A stretch of DNA of 64,000 nt from Henriciella litoralis (GCF_002088935.1 NZ_NCSS01000006.1:62001-126000); one strand, 5' to 3'. Positions 33,934 to 43,923 are shown, counted from the stretch's first letter. Numbers and translations are program-made. Notes: generated by a model not told the origin, from the sequence alone.

Positions 33934-34521
33934 ATGTTGATCATGCTTGCCGGTCTGGTGCTGTTTTTCGGGCCGCACCTCTTTACGACTTTCCGCACCC
34001 GCCAGCCGGGGCAGGACCTCCGGGCGAAGCTCGGCTATGGGCCGTATATGGGGCTCTTCAGCCTGATCACGATCATTGGTGTCGCCCTGATTGCTTACGG
34101 ATACGGCGCGATGCGCCCGGCCACCGTGCTCTGGTCTCCGCCGACGGCACTGAAACATATCAACGTTCTCATCCAGCTGTTCGCCTTTATCATCCTGTTC
34201 GCCGCCTATACGCCGACTGGATACATCAAGAAGACGCTGAAGCATCCGATGCTGGTCGGCGTAAAGCTCTGGGCGTTTGGGCATTTGCTGGCCAATGGTG
34301 AGCTTAACTCCATTCTCCTGTTTGGCAGCTTCCTTGCCTATGCCGTGCTTGACCGGATCGTGCTGAAAAAGCGCGGCGATAATGGGCCGCCCGCAGATGT
34401 GAAACCGTCGGTATTGGGGGACATATTGGCGGCAGCGATCGGGATCGGTGTCTGGCTGCTCCTGTTGTTGTGGCTGCATCCTATCCTGTTCGGCATGCCG
34501 GCTTTGCCGGGGCGTGGCTGA
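33934..34521 (+). CDS. NnrU family membrane protein
   Basis: A 195-residue inner-membrane protein with about five hydrophobic helices. MLIMLAGLVLFFGPHLFTTF at the start, and KHPMLVGVKLWAFGHLLANG in the middle with its conserved His, mark the NnrU family linked to nitrite/NO metabolism in denitrifiers but widespread elsewhere and of unclear function. The ATG at 33934 is preceded by GGGAGAGA at good spacing; the much longer open frame starting at 33568 overlaps the divergent FAD gene and is rejected. No denitrification genes are nearby. Confidence 0.85.
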   Translation: MLIMLAGLVLFFGPHLFTTFRTRQPGQDLRAKLGYGPYMGLFSLITIIGVALIAYGYGAMRPATVLWSPPTALKHINVLIQLFAFIILFAAYTPTGYIKKTLKHPMLVGVKLWAFGHLLANGELNSILLFGSFLAYAVLDRIVLKKRGDNGPPADVKPSVLGDILAAAIGIGVWLLLLLWLHPILFGMPALPGRG

Positions 34522-34603
34522 CGCGATCAGCGCCGCCGTGGCCAAGTCCTGAGGCCTCTGCTAGGGATCGCTCCACTTACCGGATTCTGTATGGAGAGCG
34601 ACG

Positions 34604-35470
34604 ATGTCGGCCCAGTCTCAAATACGTCGAAAGACGGTTCGCGATATTGCAGCAGCCAAAGGCGGCGAGCCGCTGGTTTGCCTCACCGCTTATGATGCGC
34701 CATCGGCAACGGTGATGGACCCGTTCTGCGACGTGCTGCTTGTCGGCGATAGCGTTGGCATGGTCGTTCACGGTCTGCCATCGACCGTTGGGGTGACCAT
34801 GGAGATGATGATCCTGCATGGTCAGGCTGTGATGCGCGGATCAGAGCGCGCCTTCGTCGTCGTGGACATGCCGTTCGGAAGCTATGAGACCAATGCCGAT
34901 CAGGCCTTCCTGAATGCGGCGCGGCTGATGAAAGAAACCGGATGTCAGGCCGTCAAGATTGAGAGCGGGGCCTATGCGGCCGGTCAGATCGCCCATCTGG
35001 TTGAGCGGGGCGTGCCGGTCATGGGGCATGTCGGACTGCGTCCGCAGGCGATCAACGTGGTTGGCGGTTTCAAGGCGCAAGGGCGCGACAATGAAGAGCG
35101 CGAGCGGGTTATGGCTGAAGCGAAAGCGGCAGCCGATGCGGGCGCATTTGCAATCGTGATCGAAGGGGTCGCTGAAGACCTCGCCGACGAAATTACAAAG
35201 GCCGTCAGCGTGCCGACAATCGGCATTGGCGCGTCGGCCAATTGTGACGGCCAGATTCTGGTGACGCAGGACATGCTGGGCCTGTTTGACTGGACGCCAA
35301 AATTTGTCCGTCGATATGGCGATATGCGCGGCGAGATGGCAAAATCGGTGGAAGCCTATGCCGCCGATGTGCGATCGCGCGCCTTCCCGGCAGAAGCGGA
35401 AACCTACAAGCTGACGAAAGCCACGCCGAAACGGTTATCACGCGTTGCCGGGCGCAAGTCGCGCGGTTAG
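34604..35470 (+). CDS. panB: 3-methyl-2-oxobutanoate hydroxymethyltransferase (ketopantoate hydroxymethyltransferase)
   Basis: A 288-residue TIM-barrel enzyme that makes ketopantoate from 2-oxoisovalerate and methylene-tetrahydrofolate, the first step of pantothenate synthesis. Family motifs are [23 protein letters not shown] (metal Asp), MPFGSYE, VKIESG and GHVGLRPQ, with [18 protein letters not shown] near the end. Length is close to the bacterial norm of 265-290. It has a GGAGAG ribosome binding site. It is followed 44 bp later by the YfgM-like gene. No panC or panD lies beside it. Confidence 0.96.
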   Translation: MSAQSQIRRKTVRDIAAAKGGEPLVCLTAYDAPSATVMDPFCDVLLVGDSVGMVVHGLPSTVGVTMEMMILHGQAVMRGSERAFVVVDMPFGSYETNADQAFLNAARLMKETGCQAVKIESGAYAAGQIAHLVERGVPVMGHVGLRPQAINVVGGFKAQGRDNEERERVMAEAKAAADAGAFAIVIEGVAEDLADEITKAVSVPTIGIGASANCDGQILVTQDMLGLFDWTPKFVRRYGDMRGEMAKSVEAYAADVRSRAFPAEAETYKLTKATPKRLSRVAGRKSRG

Positions 35471-35514
35471 GGTGCGCCGAGACAAGATTATGATGAATAA
35501 GTGGAGCAGGCCAA

Positions 35515-36279
35515 TTGGCGGATATCTTTGAGGAAGTCGAAGAAGGCCTCCGGCAGGACAAGGCCGCGCGCCTGTGGAAGAAATATGGGGTGTTCGCCTA
35601 TATTGGTGCCGCGCTCCTGATCGGCGGTGTCGCGCTGAACGAGTACTTGCAGGCGCGCAGCGCGCAGACCGTCGAGGAAAGCGCCATTGCGTTTGAAACA
35701 GCGGTCGGTGAACTCTCTGACCAGAACTTCGAAGCAGCAGCGAACGATCTTGAAGCCCTTGCCAATTCCGATGCCCGCATCGCGCCAATGGCGAGCAACT
35801 ATCTTGCGCAAGCCCGGTTGACCGGAAACGGGGACCGCGCAGCGGCGATCAGTGCCCTTGAAGCGGCGGCAAATGACGAAACACCGATCGGCAAGCTGTC
35901 GCTGATCAAGGCGGCATATCTGAAATCTCCGGACACAAGCCGCGCGGACCTCGAAGCCTACCTCGGCAATCTGCTGAACGAGACGTCCCAGTTTGGCGCG
36001 CTCTCCCTGGAGCTTGTGGCTGCCAAAGCCGCCGAAGAAGGCGACTATGAGTTCGCCCGCAAGACGTTCAACGATCTGCGCTTTCTGGCCAATGTGCCCC
36101 CTGGGGTCGTACAGCGCGCGACTGCGGCGCTGGACACGCTGCCACCAGCGTCTGCGGCGGCGGAGCCAGTTCCGGCCGAAACGCCGAGCGAAACAGATAC
36201 CCCAGCTACTGATGAATCAGCCGCGCCGGCTGCAGAGGCTACCGAAGCAGGCGCCGTGGATGGAGACCAGCCAGAATGA
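35515..36279 (+). CDS. YfgM/TPR_21-like membrane-anchored protein
   Basis: A 254-residue protein with a short cytosolic N-terminus, one transmembrane helix (about residues 25-44, YGVFAYIGAALLIGGVAL) and a periplasmic tetratricopeptide-like region to about residue 205. The last 45 residues are a Pro/Ala/Glu/Thr-rich low-complexity tail. It resembles YfgM, an ancillary SecYEG/periplasmic chaperone partner, and like yfgM is directly followed by bamB (4 bp overlap). The start is TTG at 35515 with GGAG 8 bp upstream; no ATG fits. Confidence 0.8.
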   Translation: MADIFEEVEEGLRQDKAARLWKKYGVFAYIGAALLIGGVALNEYLQARSAQTVEESAIAFETAVGELSDQNFEAAANDLEALANSDARIAPMASNYLAQARLTGNGDRAAAISALEAAANDETPIGKLSLIKAAYLKSPDTSRADLEAYLGNLLNETSQFGALSLELVAAKAAEEGDYEFARKTFNDLRFLANVPPGVVQRATAALDTLPPASAAAEPVPAETPSETDTPATDESAAPAAEATEAGAVDGDQPE

Positions 36280-37619
36280 GTAATTCCTATCTTCGTATCG
36301 CAGTCTTTTCCGCTTTGACGGTCTCGCTTGCGGGGTGTTCCTATTTCCGCAATCTGAACGCTGAAAAAGAGCGTCTGTCGGAAGAAGAGAAAGCCGGACG
36401 CATCGAAATGGTGCTCGGCGACCAGAGTCTGGAGGCAAGCGCTGATCTCGCCGGAACGGCGATTACGTTGCCGGCAGCTGAAACGCTGGCAAGCTGGCCC
36501 CAGGCTGGCTCTGGCCCTACCAAGACGGCTGGTCACGTCGCTGCAGCGGCGGATCTTTCCGTGGCCTGGCGCGTGAACGCAGGCAAAGGCTCCACCCGCA
36601 AATCTGCGCTAACCACGCCGCCGGTTGCCAGCGAGCAATACATCTTCGTGGTCGATTCCGAGCAGACGGTACGGGCCTTCGATCTCGAAACCGGCCGCAA
36701 GATCTGGCAGCGCGAACTGAAATCCGGCAATCGCCGCGACAAGGTCGGCATCGGCGCTGGCATGGCCTATGAAAATGGCCGGCTCGTCGTCGCCAGCGGC
36801 TATGGTTTTGTGACGGCGCTGAATGCTGGAGATGGCAGCGAGATCTGGCGCCGCGACATGGAAGCGCCGATGACCGGCGCGCCGACCATCAAGGATGGCC
36901 GGGCGTTCGTGTCGTCGAACAATAATGAGATTTTCGCGCTGGACCTGGATGACGGTCAGATCGATTGGACGGACCAGGCGATTGCGGAGTCGGCGCGTGT
37001 GCTGGGTTCATCCAGCCCGGCAGCCGTTGAAGACATCGTCATTGCGCCATACTCGTCGGGTGAGATCATTGCTTACCTCGCTGCAAACGGCCGTCGGCTG
37101 TGGACCGAGGCCCTGTCGCGCCCTGGCCGCTTCACGCCGATCTCTTCGATCAACGATATTGCCTCGCGTCCTGTGATCGGGGGCGGACTTGTCTTCGCCG
37201 CGAACCAGTCAGGCGTCATGGCAGCCATTGACGGGCGCACGGGCTCGCGTCTCTGGGTACAACCAATTGGCTCGACATCAGCGCCATCACTTGTAGGTCC
37301 ATACCTCTTTGTGTCTGGAACTGACGGCAAGGTTGCTGCCATCGCGGCAGAATCCGGTAAGGTGTATTGGGTCAAGCAGTTGCGCCAGTACGCGAAGAAG
37401 AAAAAGAAAAAGGGCCGTATTGCGTATGCCGGCCCAATCGTCGCGTCGGACCAGGTGCTGGTCGTGTCTTCGCGCGGTGAGCTGATTGCACTGTCACCGC
37501 AGACCGGCGAACAAACAGGGTCAATCGACCTGAAAGACCCGGTCTACCTCGAGCCGATCTCGGTGGGTGACAAGGTGTTTGTGCTTACAGATGATGCGCG
37601 TCTGATCGCGATCCGCTAG
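36276..37619 (+). CDS. bamB: Outer membrane assembly lipoprotein BamB (PQQ-repeat beta-propeller)
   Basis: A 447-residue lipoprotein. The signal peptide ends in the lipobox SLAGC (Cys21). Repeated PQQ-like blades run through the rest, such as VRAFDLETGRKIWQREL, VTALNAGDGSEIWRRDM and AAIDGRTGSRLWVQPIG. It scaffolds the BAM complex that inserts outer-membrane proteins. The start codon overlaps the YfgM-like stop by 4 bp and der follows 57 bp later, the common yfgM-bamB-der order. A short Lys-rich insertion (AKKKKKKGR) near residue 375 is unusual but outside the recognisable blades. Confidence 0.93.
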   Translation: MSNSYLRIAVFSALTVSLAGCSYFRNLNAEKERLSEEEKAGRIEMVLGDQSLEASADLAGTAITLPAAETLASWPQAGSGPTKTAGHVAAAADLSVAWRVNAGKGSTRKSALTTPPVASEQYIFVVDSEQTVRAFDLETGRKIWQRELKSGNRRDKVGIGAGMAYENGRLVVASGYGFVTALNAGDGSEIWRRDMEAPMTGAPTIKDGRAFVSSNNNEIFALDLDDGQIDWTDQAIAESARVLGSSSPAAVEDIVIAPYSSGEIIAYLAANGRRLWTEALSRPGRFTPISSINDIASRPVIGGGLVFAANQSGVMAAIDGRTGSRLWVQPIGSTSAPSLVGPYLFVSGTDGKVAAIAAESGKVYWVKQLRQYAKKKKKKGRIAYAGPIVASDQVLVVSSRGELIALSPQTGEQTGSIDLKDPVYLEPISVGDKVFVLTDDARLIAIR

Positions 37620-37676
37620 GACGGCCCGCGCGCGCTCCGGACGGCCGGGGCCCAGCTTTAAGAAAAGGGGCGGGTC

Positions 37677-39257
37677 ATGCCGTTGAAGATCGCCATTGTC
37701 GGGCGCCCGAATGTGGGCAAGTCCACGCTGTTTAACCGGCTTGCCGGAAAGCAGCTCGCGCTGGTCGATGACCAGCCCGGCGTTACCCGTGACCGCAAGG
37801 AAGCCTCAGGGCGCCTTGCGGATTTGCCACTTATCCTGATCGATACGGCCGGGTTCGAGGACGTCCATGATGACTCGCTCGAATCGCGCATGCGTATGCA
37901 GACCGAAGTTGCGATCCGTGAGGCTGAGCTTGCGCTCTTCCTGATCGATGCGCGTGAAGGCGTAACGCCGATGGATGAACGCTTTGCGGATGTCCTGCGC
38001 CGGGCCGACCTGCCGATTGTGCTGGCCGCCAACAAGGCCGAAGGCAATCAGGGCAATGTCGGCATGGCCGAAGCCTGGGGGCTTGGATTCGGGGAACCTG
38101 TGGGCCTTTCAGGCGCACATGGCGAAGGCATGGGCGACCTTTATGGCGCGATCCGCGAAGCCCTCGGCGAAGAAGCCTTTCTCGCAGCCTTCACCGAAGA
38201 AGATGCCGCCGAAGGCGAAGGCTTCGATGACGCGATCCTCGACCGTATGGCCGAGATCGATGTCGACAATCCCAATATGACGGAAGATGAGCTGACGGCA
38301 GCGCTCGAAGCCGCTGGCATTGACGACGCCGCCGAAGCCGAAGCGCAGCTCAGAGCGCGCGAGGAAGCCCGCAAGAAACCCATCCGCCTTGCAATTGTCG
38401 GACGCCCGAATGCGGGCAAATCCACGCTGATCAACCAGCTGCTGGGCGAGCAGCGTGTGCTGACCGGCCCGGAAGCCGGCATTACGCGCGACTCGATCTC
38501 AGTCGACTGGATGTATGAAGGCCGGAAGGTCAAACTTGTCGACACGGCGGGCCTGCGCCGCAAATCGCGCGTTCAGGAGAAGCTGGAGCGCATGTCGACC
38601 GGTGAAACGGTGCGGACGCTGAAATATGCCGATGTGATTGCGCTTGTGATGGATGCTGACGAGGCATTCGAGAAGCAGGATTTGCAGATTGCCGACCTGG
38701 CTGTGCGCGAGGGGCGAGGCCTCGTCTTCGTCATCTCCAAATGGGACCTCGTCGACAATCACGCGCAGAAGATGCGTGAGCTGTCGGATATGGCTAAACG
38801 CTTGCTGCCAAACGCCAAGGGTGCGCCGGTCGTGACGCTGTCTGGCCTGACGGGCAAGCGGGTTGAGCGCTTCATGCCGACGGTCGCCAAGGTGCATGAA
38901 GACTGGTCCGCGCGCGTGAAGACGGGCGACCTCAATCGCTGGCTTCGCTACACGATCGAGCGCCATCCGCCACCATCGATTAATGGCAAGCGGATCAAGC
39001 CGCGTTACATGGCGCAGATGAAGTCCCGTCCGCCAACCTTTGTGCTGATCGCGTCACGTGGCGAGCAGATGCCCGAGCAATATAAACGCTTTCTTGTCAA
39101 CGGGATACGCGAAGGATTTGATCTTCCTGGCGTGCCGATCCGGCTGTTCGTGCGTCAGGGGGCGAACCCCTATGCCGACAAGTACAAGCCGCAGAACCAG
39201 AAGAAGACGAGCGGGCGCGGCAAAGGCAAGACGCGCAGCATCAATAAGCGCAAATAG
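37677..39257 (+). CDS. der: Ribosome-assembly GTPase Der (EngA)
   Basis: A 526-residue protein with two tandem GTPase domains and a C-terminal KH-like domain, as in Der. P-loops are GRPNVGKSTLF near residues 8-18 and GRPNAGKSTLI near 242-252, each with DTAG and NKAE/SKWD-type specificity motifs. It acts in 50S subunit maturation. The linker between the domains (about 180-235) is long and acidic, with many Glu, Asp and Ala, and the C-terminus has a basic tail (GRGKGKTRSINKRK). GTPase order and size are normal for alphaproteobacteria. Confidence 0.96.
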   Translation: MPLKIAIVGRPNVGKSTLFNRLAGKQLALVDDQPGVTRDRKEASGRLADLPLILIDTAGFEDVHDDSLESRMRMQTEVAIREAELALFLIDAREGVTPMDERFADVLRRADLPIVLAANKAEGNQGNVGMAEAWGLGFGEPVGLSGAHGEGMGDLYGAIREALGEEAFLAAFTEEDAAEGEGFDDAILDRMAEIDVDNPNMTEDELTAALEAAGIDDAAEAEAQLRAREEARKKPIRLAIVGRPNAGKSTLINQLLGEQRVLTGPEAGITRDSISVDWMYEGRKVKLVDTAGLRRKSRVQEKLERMSTGETVRTLKYADVIALVMDADEAFEKQDLQIADLAVREGRGLVFVISKWDLVDNHAQKMRELSDMAKRLLPNAKGAPVVTLSGLTGKRVERFMPTVAKVHEDWSARVKTGDLNRWLRYTIERHPPPSINGKRIKPRYMAQMKSRPPTFVLIASRGEQMPEQYKRFLVNGIREGFDLPGVPIRLFVRQGANPYADKYKPQNQKKTSGRGKGKTRSINKRK

Positions 39258-39292
39258 GGCCAGCTAGACCGGCGCTCTGCCGTGCTGCGTCC

Positions 39293-39991
39293 CTAGTCCT
39301 TGAACGAAACCCGTACACCCGTCCGCGTCTCGCTGGCTTCCAGAAGCGGCGCGAGCTTTTGGACGACCTCTTCAGGCGTTGGCAGTGTTGCCGGGTCTTC
39401 GCTGGGCATGGCTTCAGCGCGCATGCCGGTGCGAGTTGCGCCCGGGTCATAGATGTTGACGCGTAGCGCCATGTTTTCGTTCTCATCGGCCCAGGCAAGC
39501 GCCAGATGCTCCATGCCTGCCTTGGAGGCTTGGTATGGCCCCCAGAAGGCGCGTGGACGCGGCACAACGCCGGAGCTGATGAAGACGGCGCGCGGGGCTT
39601 CAGAACGCTGCAGCAGAGGCGCCATCGCACGGATGAGGCGCCAATTGGCCGTGAGGTTCACTTCAATCGTTTCCTCGAAGCTGCGTGGGCCAACCGCTTG
39701 AAGCGGCCCCAGCGTGCCGAGAATGCCGGCATTGGCCAGCAGGCCATCAATGCGGCCGAAACGGGTTGCCAGCGCCTGACCGACGGTCTCGAACGCCGTC
39801 TTGTCTTTCAGGTCCATGGGGATGAGCGTTGCGCTGCCGCCCAGTTCCTTGATCTCGTCATCTACTTTCTCAAGCGCGAGCTTTGAGCGCGCAATCGCAA
39901 TGATGTGGTGGTTGCGGCGGACAAGCTCGAGCGCAGCGGCCTTGCCGATCCCGCGCGAGGCGCCTGTGATCAGGGTGATGCGTTTATCCAT
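39293..39991 (-). CDS. Short-chain dehydrogenase/reductase
   Basis: A 232-residue SDR. The cofactor motif TGASRGIGKAAALEL is at the N-terminus, NAGI near 90, and the catalytic Ser, Tyr and Lys lie in ISSGVV and YQASKAG. It resembles YciK-like oxidoreductases. The substrate is unknown. It is the last gene of the radA-cvpA-purF-SDR operon, 27 bp after purF. Confidence 0.88.
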   Translation of the reverse strand: MDKRITLITGASRGIGKAAALELVRRNHHIIAIARSKLALEKVDDEIKELGGSATLIPMDLKDKTAFETVGQALATRFGRIDGLLANAGILGTLGPLQAVGPRSFEETIEVNLTANWRLIRAMAPLLQRSEAPRAVFISSGVVPRPRAFWGPYQASKAGMEHLALAWADENENMALRVNIYDPGATRTGMRAEAMPSEDPATLPTPEEVVQKLAPLLEASETRTGVRVSFKD

Positions 39992-40018
39992 GAGGGCGGA
40001 CTAATTGCCTCCGGCGTC

Positions 40019-41458
40019 CTAGTCCAGCAGCGAGAGCTGTCTGTCCTTGGCACTTTCCTCGCGCGCATTGTCGACGAGACGGGTTGGGTAGCGGCCCGTG
40101 AAGCAATGGTCGGAGAATTGTGGCTGGTCGATGTTCCGCTCGATGCCAATTGCGGCATAGAGGCCCTGGACAGACAGGAAGCCGAGGCTCTCGACGTTCA
40201 GGAAGTCCCGCATCTGCTCAAGCGAATTATTGGAAGCGAGCAGTTCGGCCTTGGTGGGCATGTCGATGCCGTAGAAATCCGGGTTCACGATGGGCGGGCT
40301 GGCCGAGCGCAGGTGCACTTCCTTGGCGCCAGCTTCGCGGACCATCTGGACAATCTTGCGGGACGTGTTGCCGCGCACGATCGAGTCGTCGACCAGAAGC
40401 ACGCGCTTGCCTTCAAGCACGGCGCGGTTGGGCGAGTGCTTCTTGGAAACGGATTTCTGACGGCCGGTTTGCGTCGGTTCGATGAAGGTTCGCCCGACAT
40501 AGTGGCTGCGGATGATGCCCAGCTGGAACGGCACGCCGCTTTGCTCTGAAAAGCCGATCGCGGCTGGCACGCCGGAGTCCGGCACAGGCACGATGACATC
40601 GACGTCGGCCGGGTTCTCGCGCGCGAGCTGGTGTCCCATGCGGCGGCGAACCTGATAGACACTACGGCCCTGAACGATGCTGTCGGGCCGGGCGAAATAG
40701 ACATATTCAAACAGGCACGGGCTTTCCGCGCGTTTTGGGAAGGGGTGGAAGCTCTCAACACCATCCTCGGTGATGATGACGACTTCGCCATTCTCAATCT
40801 CGCGGACGAACTCGGCGCCGATAATATCAAGCGCGCAGGTTTCCGACGCGAGCACCCAGCCATCGCCAAGCTTGCCAAGAACAAGCGGGCGGATACCGAT
40901 TGGGTCGCGCGCACCGATGAGCTTCTTGTTGGTCAGGCCGACAAAGGCATAGCCGCCTTCGACGTGGCGCAGAGCTTCCATGAAACGCTCACGCATCAGC
41001 GGCTTTGTGCTGCGCGCGACGAGTTGCAGGAGGACTTCAGTGTCCATTGTGGACTGGAAGATCGCCCCTTTCTCGATCAGTTCCTTGCGCAGCGCGCGGG
41101 CATTGGTGAGGTTGCCGTTGTGCGCCAGCGCGAAGCCTGAGGAGGCGAGGTCAGCAAAGATGGGCTGGATATTGCGCATCGCAGGTTTGCCCTGCGTAGA
41201 ATAGCGATTGTGACCGATGCCGGCAGAGCCGGGAAGGCGGGTGGTTAGGTCGCCACCGAAATTCTCGCCCACGAGGCCCATATGGCGCTCATTGTGGAAT
41301 TTCTTGCCGTCGAATGTGGCGATGCCACAGGCTTCCTGTCCGCGATGCTGGAGGGCGTGAAGGCCTAGGGCGACGAGAAGAGAGGCTTCGGGGTGGTTGA
41401 AGACCCCAACAATGCCGCACTCTTCGCGAGGCTTGTCGTCGTCATGGTCCCAGAACAT
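40019..41458 (-). CDS. purF: Amidophosphoribosyltransferase
   Basis: A 479-residue enzyme for the first step of purine synthesis (PRPP plus glutamine to phosphoribosylamine). Its N-terminus MFWDHDDDKPREECGIVGVF has a 13-residue propeptide before the catalytic Cys14, so autocatalytic processing as in B. subtilis-type PurF is expected. The glutaminase domain (CGIVG, GHNRYSTQG, ALAHNGNLTN) precedes the PRPP domain with VLLVDDSIVRGNTS. The longer open frame is rejected because GAGGTGT lies just before the ATG at 41458. It lies downstream of cvpA, 43 bp away. Confidence 0.95.
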   Translation of the reverse strand: MFWDHDDDKPREECGIVGVFNHPEASLLVALGLHALQHRGQEACGIATFDGKKFHNERHMGLVGENFGGDLTTRLPGSAGIGHNRYSTQGKPAMRNIQPIFADLASSGFALAHNGNLTNARALRKELIEKGAIFQSTMDTEVLLQLVARSTKPLMRERFMEALRHVEGGYAFVGLTNKKLIGARDPIGIRPLVLGKLGDGWVLASETCALDIIGAEFVREIENGEVVIITEDGVESFHPFPKRAESPCLFEYVYFARPDSIVQGRSVYQVRRRMGHQLARENPADVDVIVPVPDSGVPAAIGFSEQSGVPFQLGIIRSHYVGRTFIEPTQTGRQKSVSKKHSPNRAVLEGKRVLLVDDSIVRGNTSRKIVQMVREAGAKEVHLRSASPPIVNPDFYGIDMPTKAELLASNNSLEQMRDFLNVESLGFLSVQGLYAAIGIERNIDQPQFSDHCFTGRYPTRLVDNAREESAKDRQLSLLD

Positions 41459-41501
41459 TGACACCTCGCTGTCACAACTTGACTGCGAGGTATGGCCAGC
41501 A

Positions 41502-42038
41502 TCAGGATTCGTCAAGTGGTGAGCGCTGCTGAGCGCGCTGTCCAATCTCAGGCGCATGCGTTTCGACGTACACCGCACCCTCCTCCAGGATAGGATAGGT
41601 CTGGGCTGTGCGGATCCATTCCGGGATGCGGTCATGGTCGAGGGCCATGCGCATCAGGAAGACAAAAAAGACCAGAACGATCGCGCCGCGCAGAAAGCCA
41701 AAGATAGCTCCGGCAAACCGGTCGAAGATGCTGACGCCGTCAGCGCCTTGAATGGATTTCGACAGGTTCGCGCCAAACCAGGCGACCACGACATAGACGA
41801 TCAGAAAGGCGCCAACGAACAGGATGAGATCTGGCATCCAGGTGGCCGTGCCTTCTGGTAGCACCTGTGCAAGTGGATCACGCAGATAGAGGCGGGCATA
41901 GTAGGCTGCCGCGAGTGCGGCGATAAACGCGCCAAGGGTTGCCAGTTCGCGCATGAAGCCGCGTGCTAAGGCCATCAGCGTCGACAGGATCAAGAGAATG
42001 ACCACAATCGCGTCAAAGGCTGTAAGGGCATCCATCAT
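41502..42038 (-). CDS. cvpA: CvpA family inner-membrane protein
   Basis: A 178-residue membrane protein with about four hydrophobic segments (AFDAIVVILLILSTLMALARG, then LGAFIAALAAAYYA, LILFVGAFLIVYVVVAW and GAIFGFLRGAIVLVFFVFLM). This is the CvpA pattern, named for colicin V production and commonly found beside purF. Its start overlaps the radA stop by 4 bp. Confidence 0.92.
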   Translation of the reverse strand: MMDALTAFDAIVVILLILSTLMALARGFMRELATLGAFIAALAAAYYARLYLRDPLAQVLPEGTATWMPDLILFVGAFLIVYVVVAWFGANLSKSIQGADGVSIFDRFAGAIFGFLRGAIVLVFFVFLMRMALDHDRIPEWIRTAQTYPILEEGAVYVETHAPEIGQRAQQRSPLDES

Positions 42039-43414
42039 GCGTCTGGTTCCAGACCAAGTAATTCTACAAGCTCAGATAGGCGCGACACGCTGGTCACGGT
42101 CAACCCTTCCGGGGCCGACGAACTGCCATCTGGCACAAATGCGTGCTGAAAGCCAAGTCGCTGGGCTTCCTTGAGGCGCTGATCCATGCGGGCGACAGGC
42201 CGGATTGCGCCGGAAAGGGCGATTTCTCCGAAGAAGACCGACTTTTCGGGGGCAGGCTTGTCCGCAAGTGACGTTAAAAGCGCAGCCGCCGCGGCAAGGT
42301 CGCCGGCAGGCTCAGTTATACGGTAGCCGCCCGCCACGGAGAGATAGACGTCCCGGCCGCCGAGGGACACGCCGCAGCGCGCTTCGAGGACTGCCAGCAC
42401 CATGGCGAGACGGTTGGCGTCCCAGCCGACAATGCTGCGCCGCGGCGTACCATAGGCGGATGCGCTGACCAGGGCCTGAACTTCTGCCAGAACAGGCCGC
42501 GAGCCTTCCATGGCGCCAAATACGGCTGCGCCGCCGGTTTCACCTGAATCAGACGACAGGAAGAGGGCGGAAGGTTCGCGCGCCGGGGCGAGGCCAAACT
42601 GATGCATCTCGAAGATGCCGATCTCGTCGGTCGGACCGAACCGGTTCTTCACGGCGCGCAGGATGCGGAACTGGTGGCCGCGTTCGCCCTCAAAATAGAA
42701 GACGGTGTCGACCATATGTTCGACGACGCGAGGGCCAGCGATCTGGCCTTCTTTCGTGACGTGGCCAACCAGGATGAGGGCGGCCCCGGACTTCTTGGCC
42801 CATCGCGTCAGCTCCTGTGCGCACGCCCGGACCTGCGCGACAGAGCCGGGGGCGGCTTCTAGACTGTCGGACCACATGGTCTGGATCGAGTCGATCACGA
42901 CAAAGTCAGGCTTGGCCGTTTTCAGCGAGGCGAGAACTTTGCGGAGGTCTGTCTCAGTGGCGAGGTCAACCGGGCTTTCGGCGACCTTCAGGCGGCGCGC
43001 CCTGTCCTGGATCTGGGCGGCAGCTTCCTCGCCCGAGACGTAGACGGTCTTCAGGCCATTCCGGGCAAGCCGGGCGGCGACCTGTAGAAGGAGGGTCGAC
43101 TTGCCGATTCCTGGATCGCCGCCGATCAATGTGGCCGAGGAGGGCACGAGACCGCCGCCAAAGACGCGGTCCAGCTCATCCACGCCTATTATATGCCGGG
43201 GCGGGGCTTCGGTTGTTTCATTGAGCGCGGTGAACTCGACCTTGGCGCCTGCCTTGCGCGAGAGCGACTTCGGCGCGGCCAGTCCGCCGGGGGCCGCCGA
43301 GACGGTTTCCTCAACCAGCGTATTCCATTCCCCGCAGGCCTCACAGCGGCCCGACCATTTGGGGTGAACCGCGCCGCAGGACTGGCAGGTAAAAGCTGTA
43401 GATGATCGCGCCAT
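42035..43414 (-). CDS. radA: DNA repair protein RadA (Sms)
   Basis: A 459-residue RecA-like branch-migration helicase. The N-terminal zinc finger is CQSCGAVHPKWSGRCEACGEW-like with four Cys. The Walker A is GGDPGIGKSTLLLQ, and the RadA-specific KNRFGPTDEIGIFEM is near residue 255. A C-terminal Lon-protease-like domain includes DVYLSVAGGYRITEPAGDLA. It processes recombination intermediates in the cytosol. It is the first gene of the radA-cvpA-purF-SDR operon. Confidence 0.96.
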   Translation of the reverse strand: MARSSTAFTCQSCGAVHPKWSGRCEACGEWNTLVEETVSAAPGGLAAPKSLSRKAGAKVEFTALNETTEAPPRHIIGVDELDRVFGGGLVPSSATLIGGDPGIGKSTLLLQVAARLARNGLKTVYVSGEEAAAQIQDRARRLKVAESPVDLATETDLRKVLASLKTAKPDFVVIDSIQTMWSDSLEAAPGSVAQVRACAQELTRWAKKSGAALILVGHVTKEGQIAGPRVVEHMVDTVFYFEGERGHQFRILRAVKNRFGPTDEIGIFEMHQFGLAPAREPSALFLSSDSGETGGAAVFGAMEGSRPVLAEVQALVSASAYGTPRRSIVGWDANRLAMVLAVLEARCGVSLGGRDVYLSVAGGYRITEPAGDLAAAAALLTSLADKPAPEKSVFFGEIALSGAIRPVARMDQRLKEAQRLGFQHAFVPDGSSSAPEGLTVTSVSRLSELVELLGLEPDA

Positions 43415-43571
43415 AGCCTCTGGCCTAAACTGATGCGGGAGGGGCGAAAAGCATCAATAAGTGTGCGACAGTTGTAACATTACATAGAATTAATTATCGT
43501 AAAACAATAAATATGGTATGTAGATGGGGCTCAGGGAACGGGTCGATAAAAACAAGAAAGAAGGTACTAAA

Positions 43572-43901
43572 ATGTCCCAGAAGAAACTTGCAACCGTCAT
43601 CACCGCAGCCATCCTCGGTTTCGCTGCCGCCCCCGCATTTGCAGATGCGCCATCGGAAATCCGTTCGGTCAGTGTCGATACGTCCGGCATTGATCTGACC
43701 ACCGAAGCCGGTACCGATGTCATGCTCGCAAAACTCCGCCGGGCCGCTGAAAAGGCCTGTGATCAAAGGACTGGACCGATGTCCCTGTCTGAGCGTAGCG
43801 CCTATCAGTCCTGCTACAACGACGCCATGTCCGCCGCGCTGGACTCGCTCACAACGGCCACAGAGCGCCAGGCTGACCTGAAAGCAAAACAGAACGGCTA
43901 G
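43572..43901 (+). CDS. UrcA family small exported protein
   Basis: A 109-residue protein with a signal peptide ending near AFADAPSE (about residue 25). The mature part has VSVDTSGIDLTTEAGTDVML, LRRAAEKACD and CYNDAMSAALD, with two cysteines, which is the UrcA-family pattern common in Caulobacterales and sphingomonads. Function is unknown. The ATG at 43572 has GAAGG at good spacing; an in-frame ATG 48 bp upstream is not supported. It is a single gene with an A/T-rich promoter region and a strong terminator. Confidence 0.85.
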   Translation: MSQKKLATVITAAILGFAAAPAFADAPSEIRSVSVDTSGIDLTTEAGTDVMLAKLRRAAEKACDQRTGPMSLSERSAYQSCYNDAMSAALDSLTTATERQADLKAKQNG

Positions 43902-43923
43902 TCGCCATTTTCTGTGTAAGATG

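Noticed and set aside
33568..34521. Long open frame of 317 codons covering nnrU
   Set aside because: Its first 122 codons overlap the divergent FAD monooxygenase and have no family match; GGGAGAGA before 33934 marks the real NnrU start.
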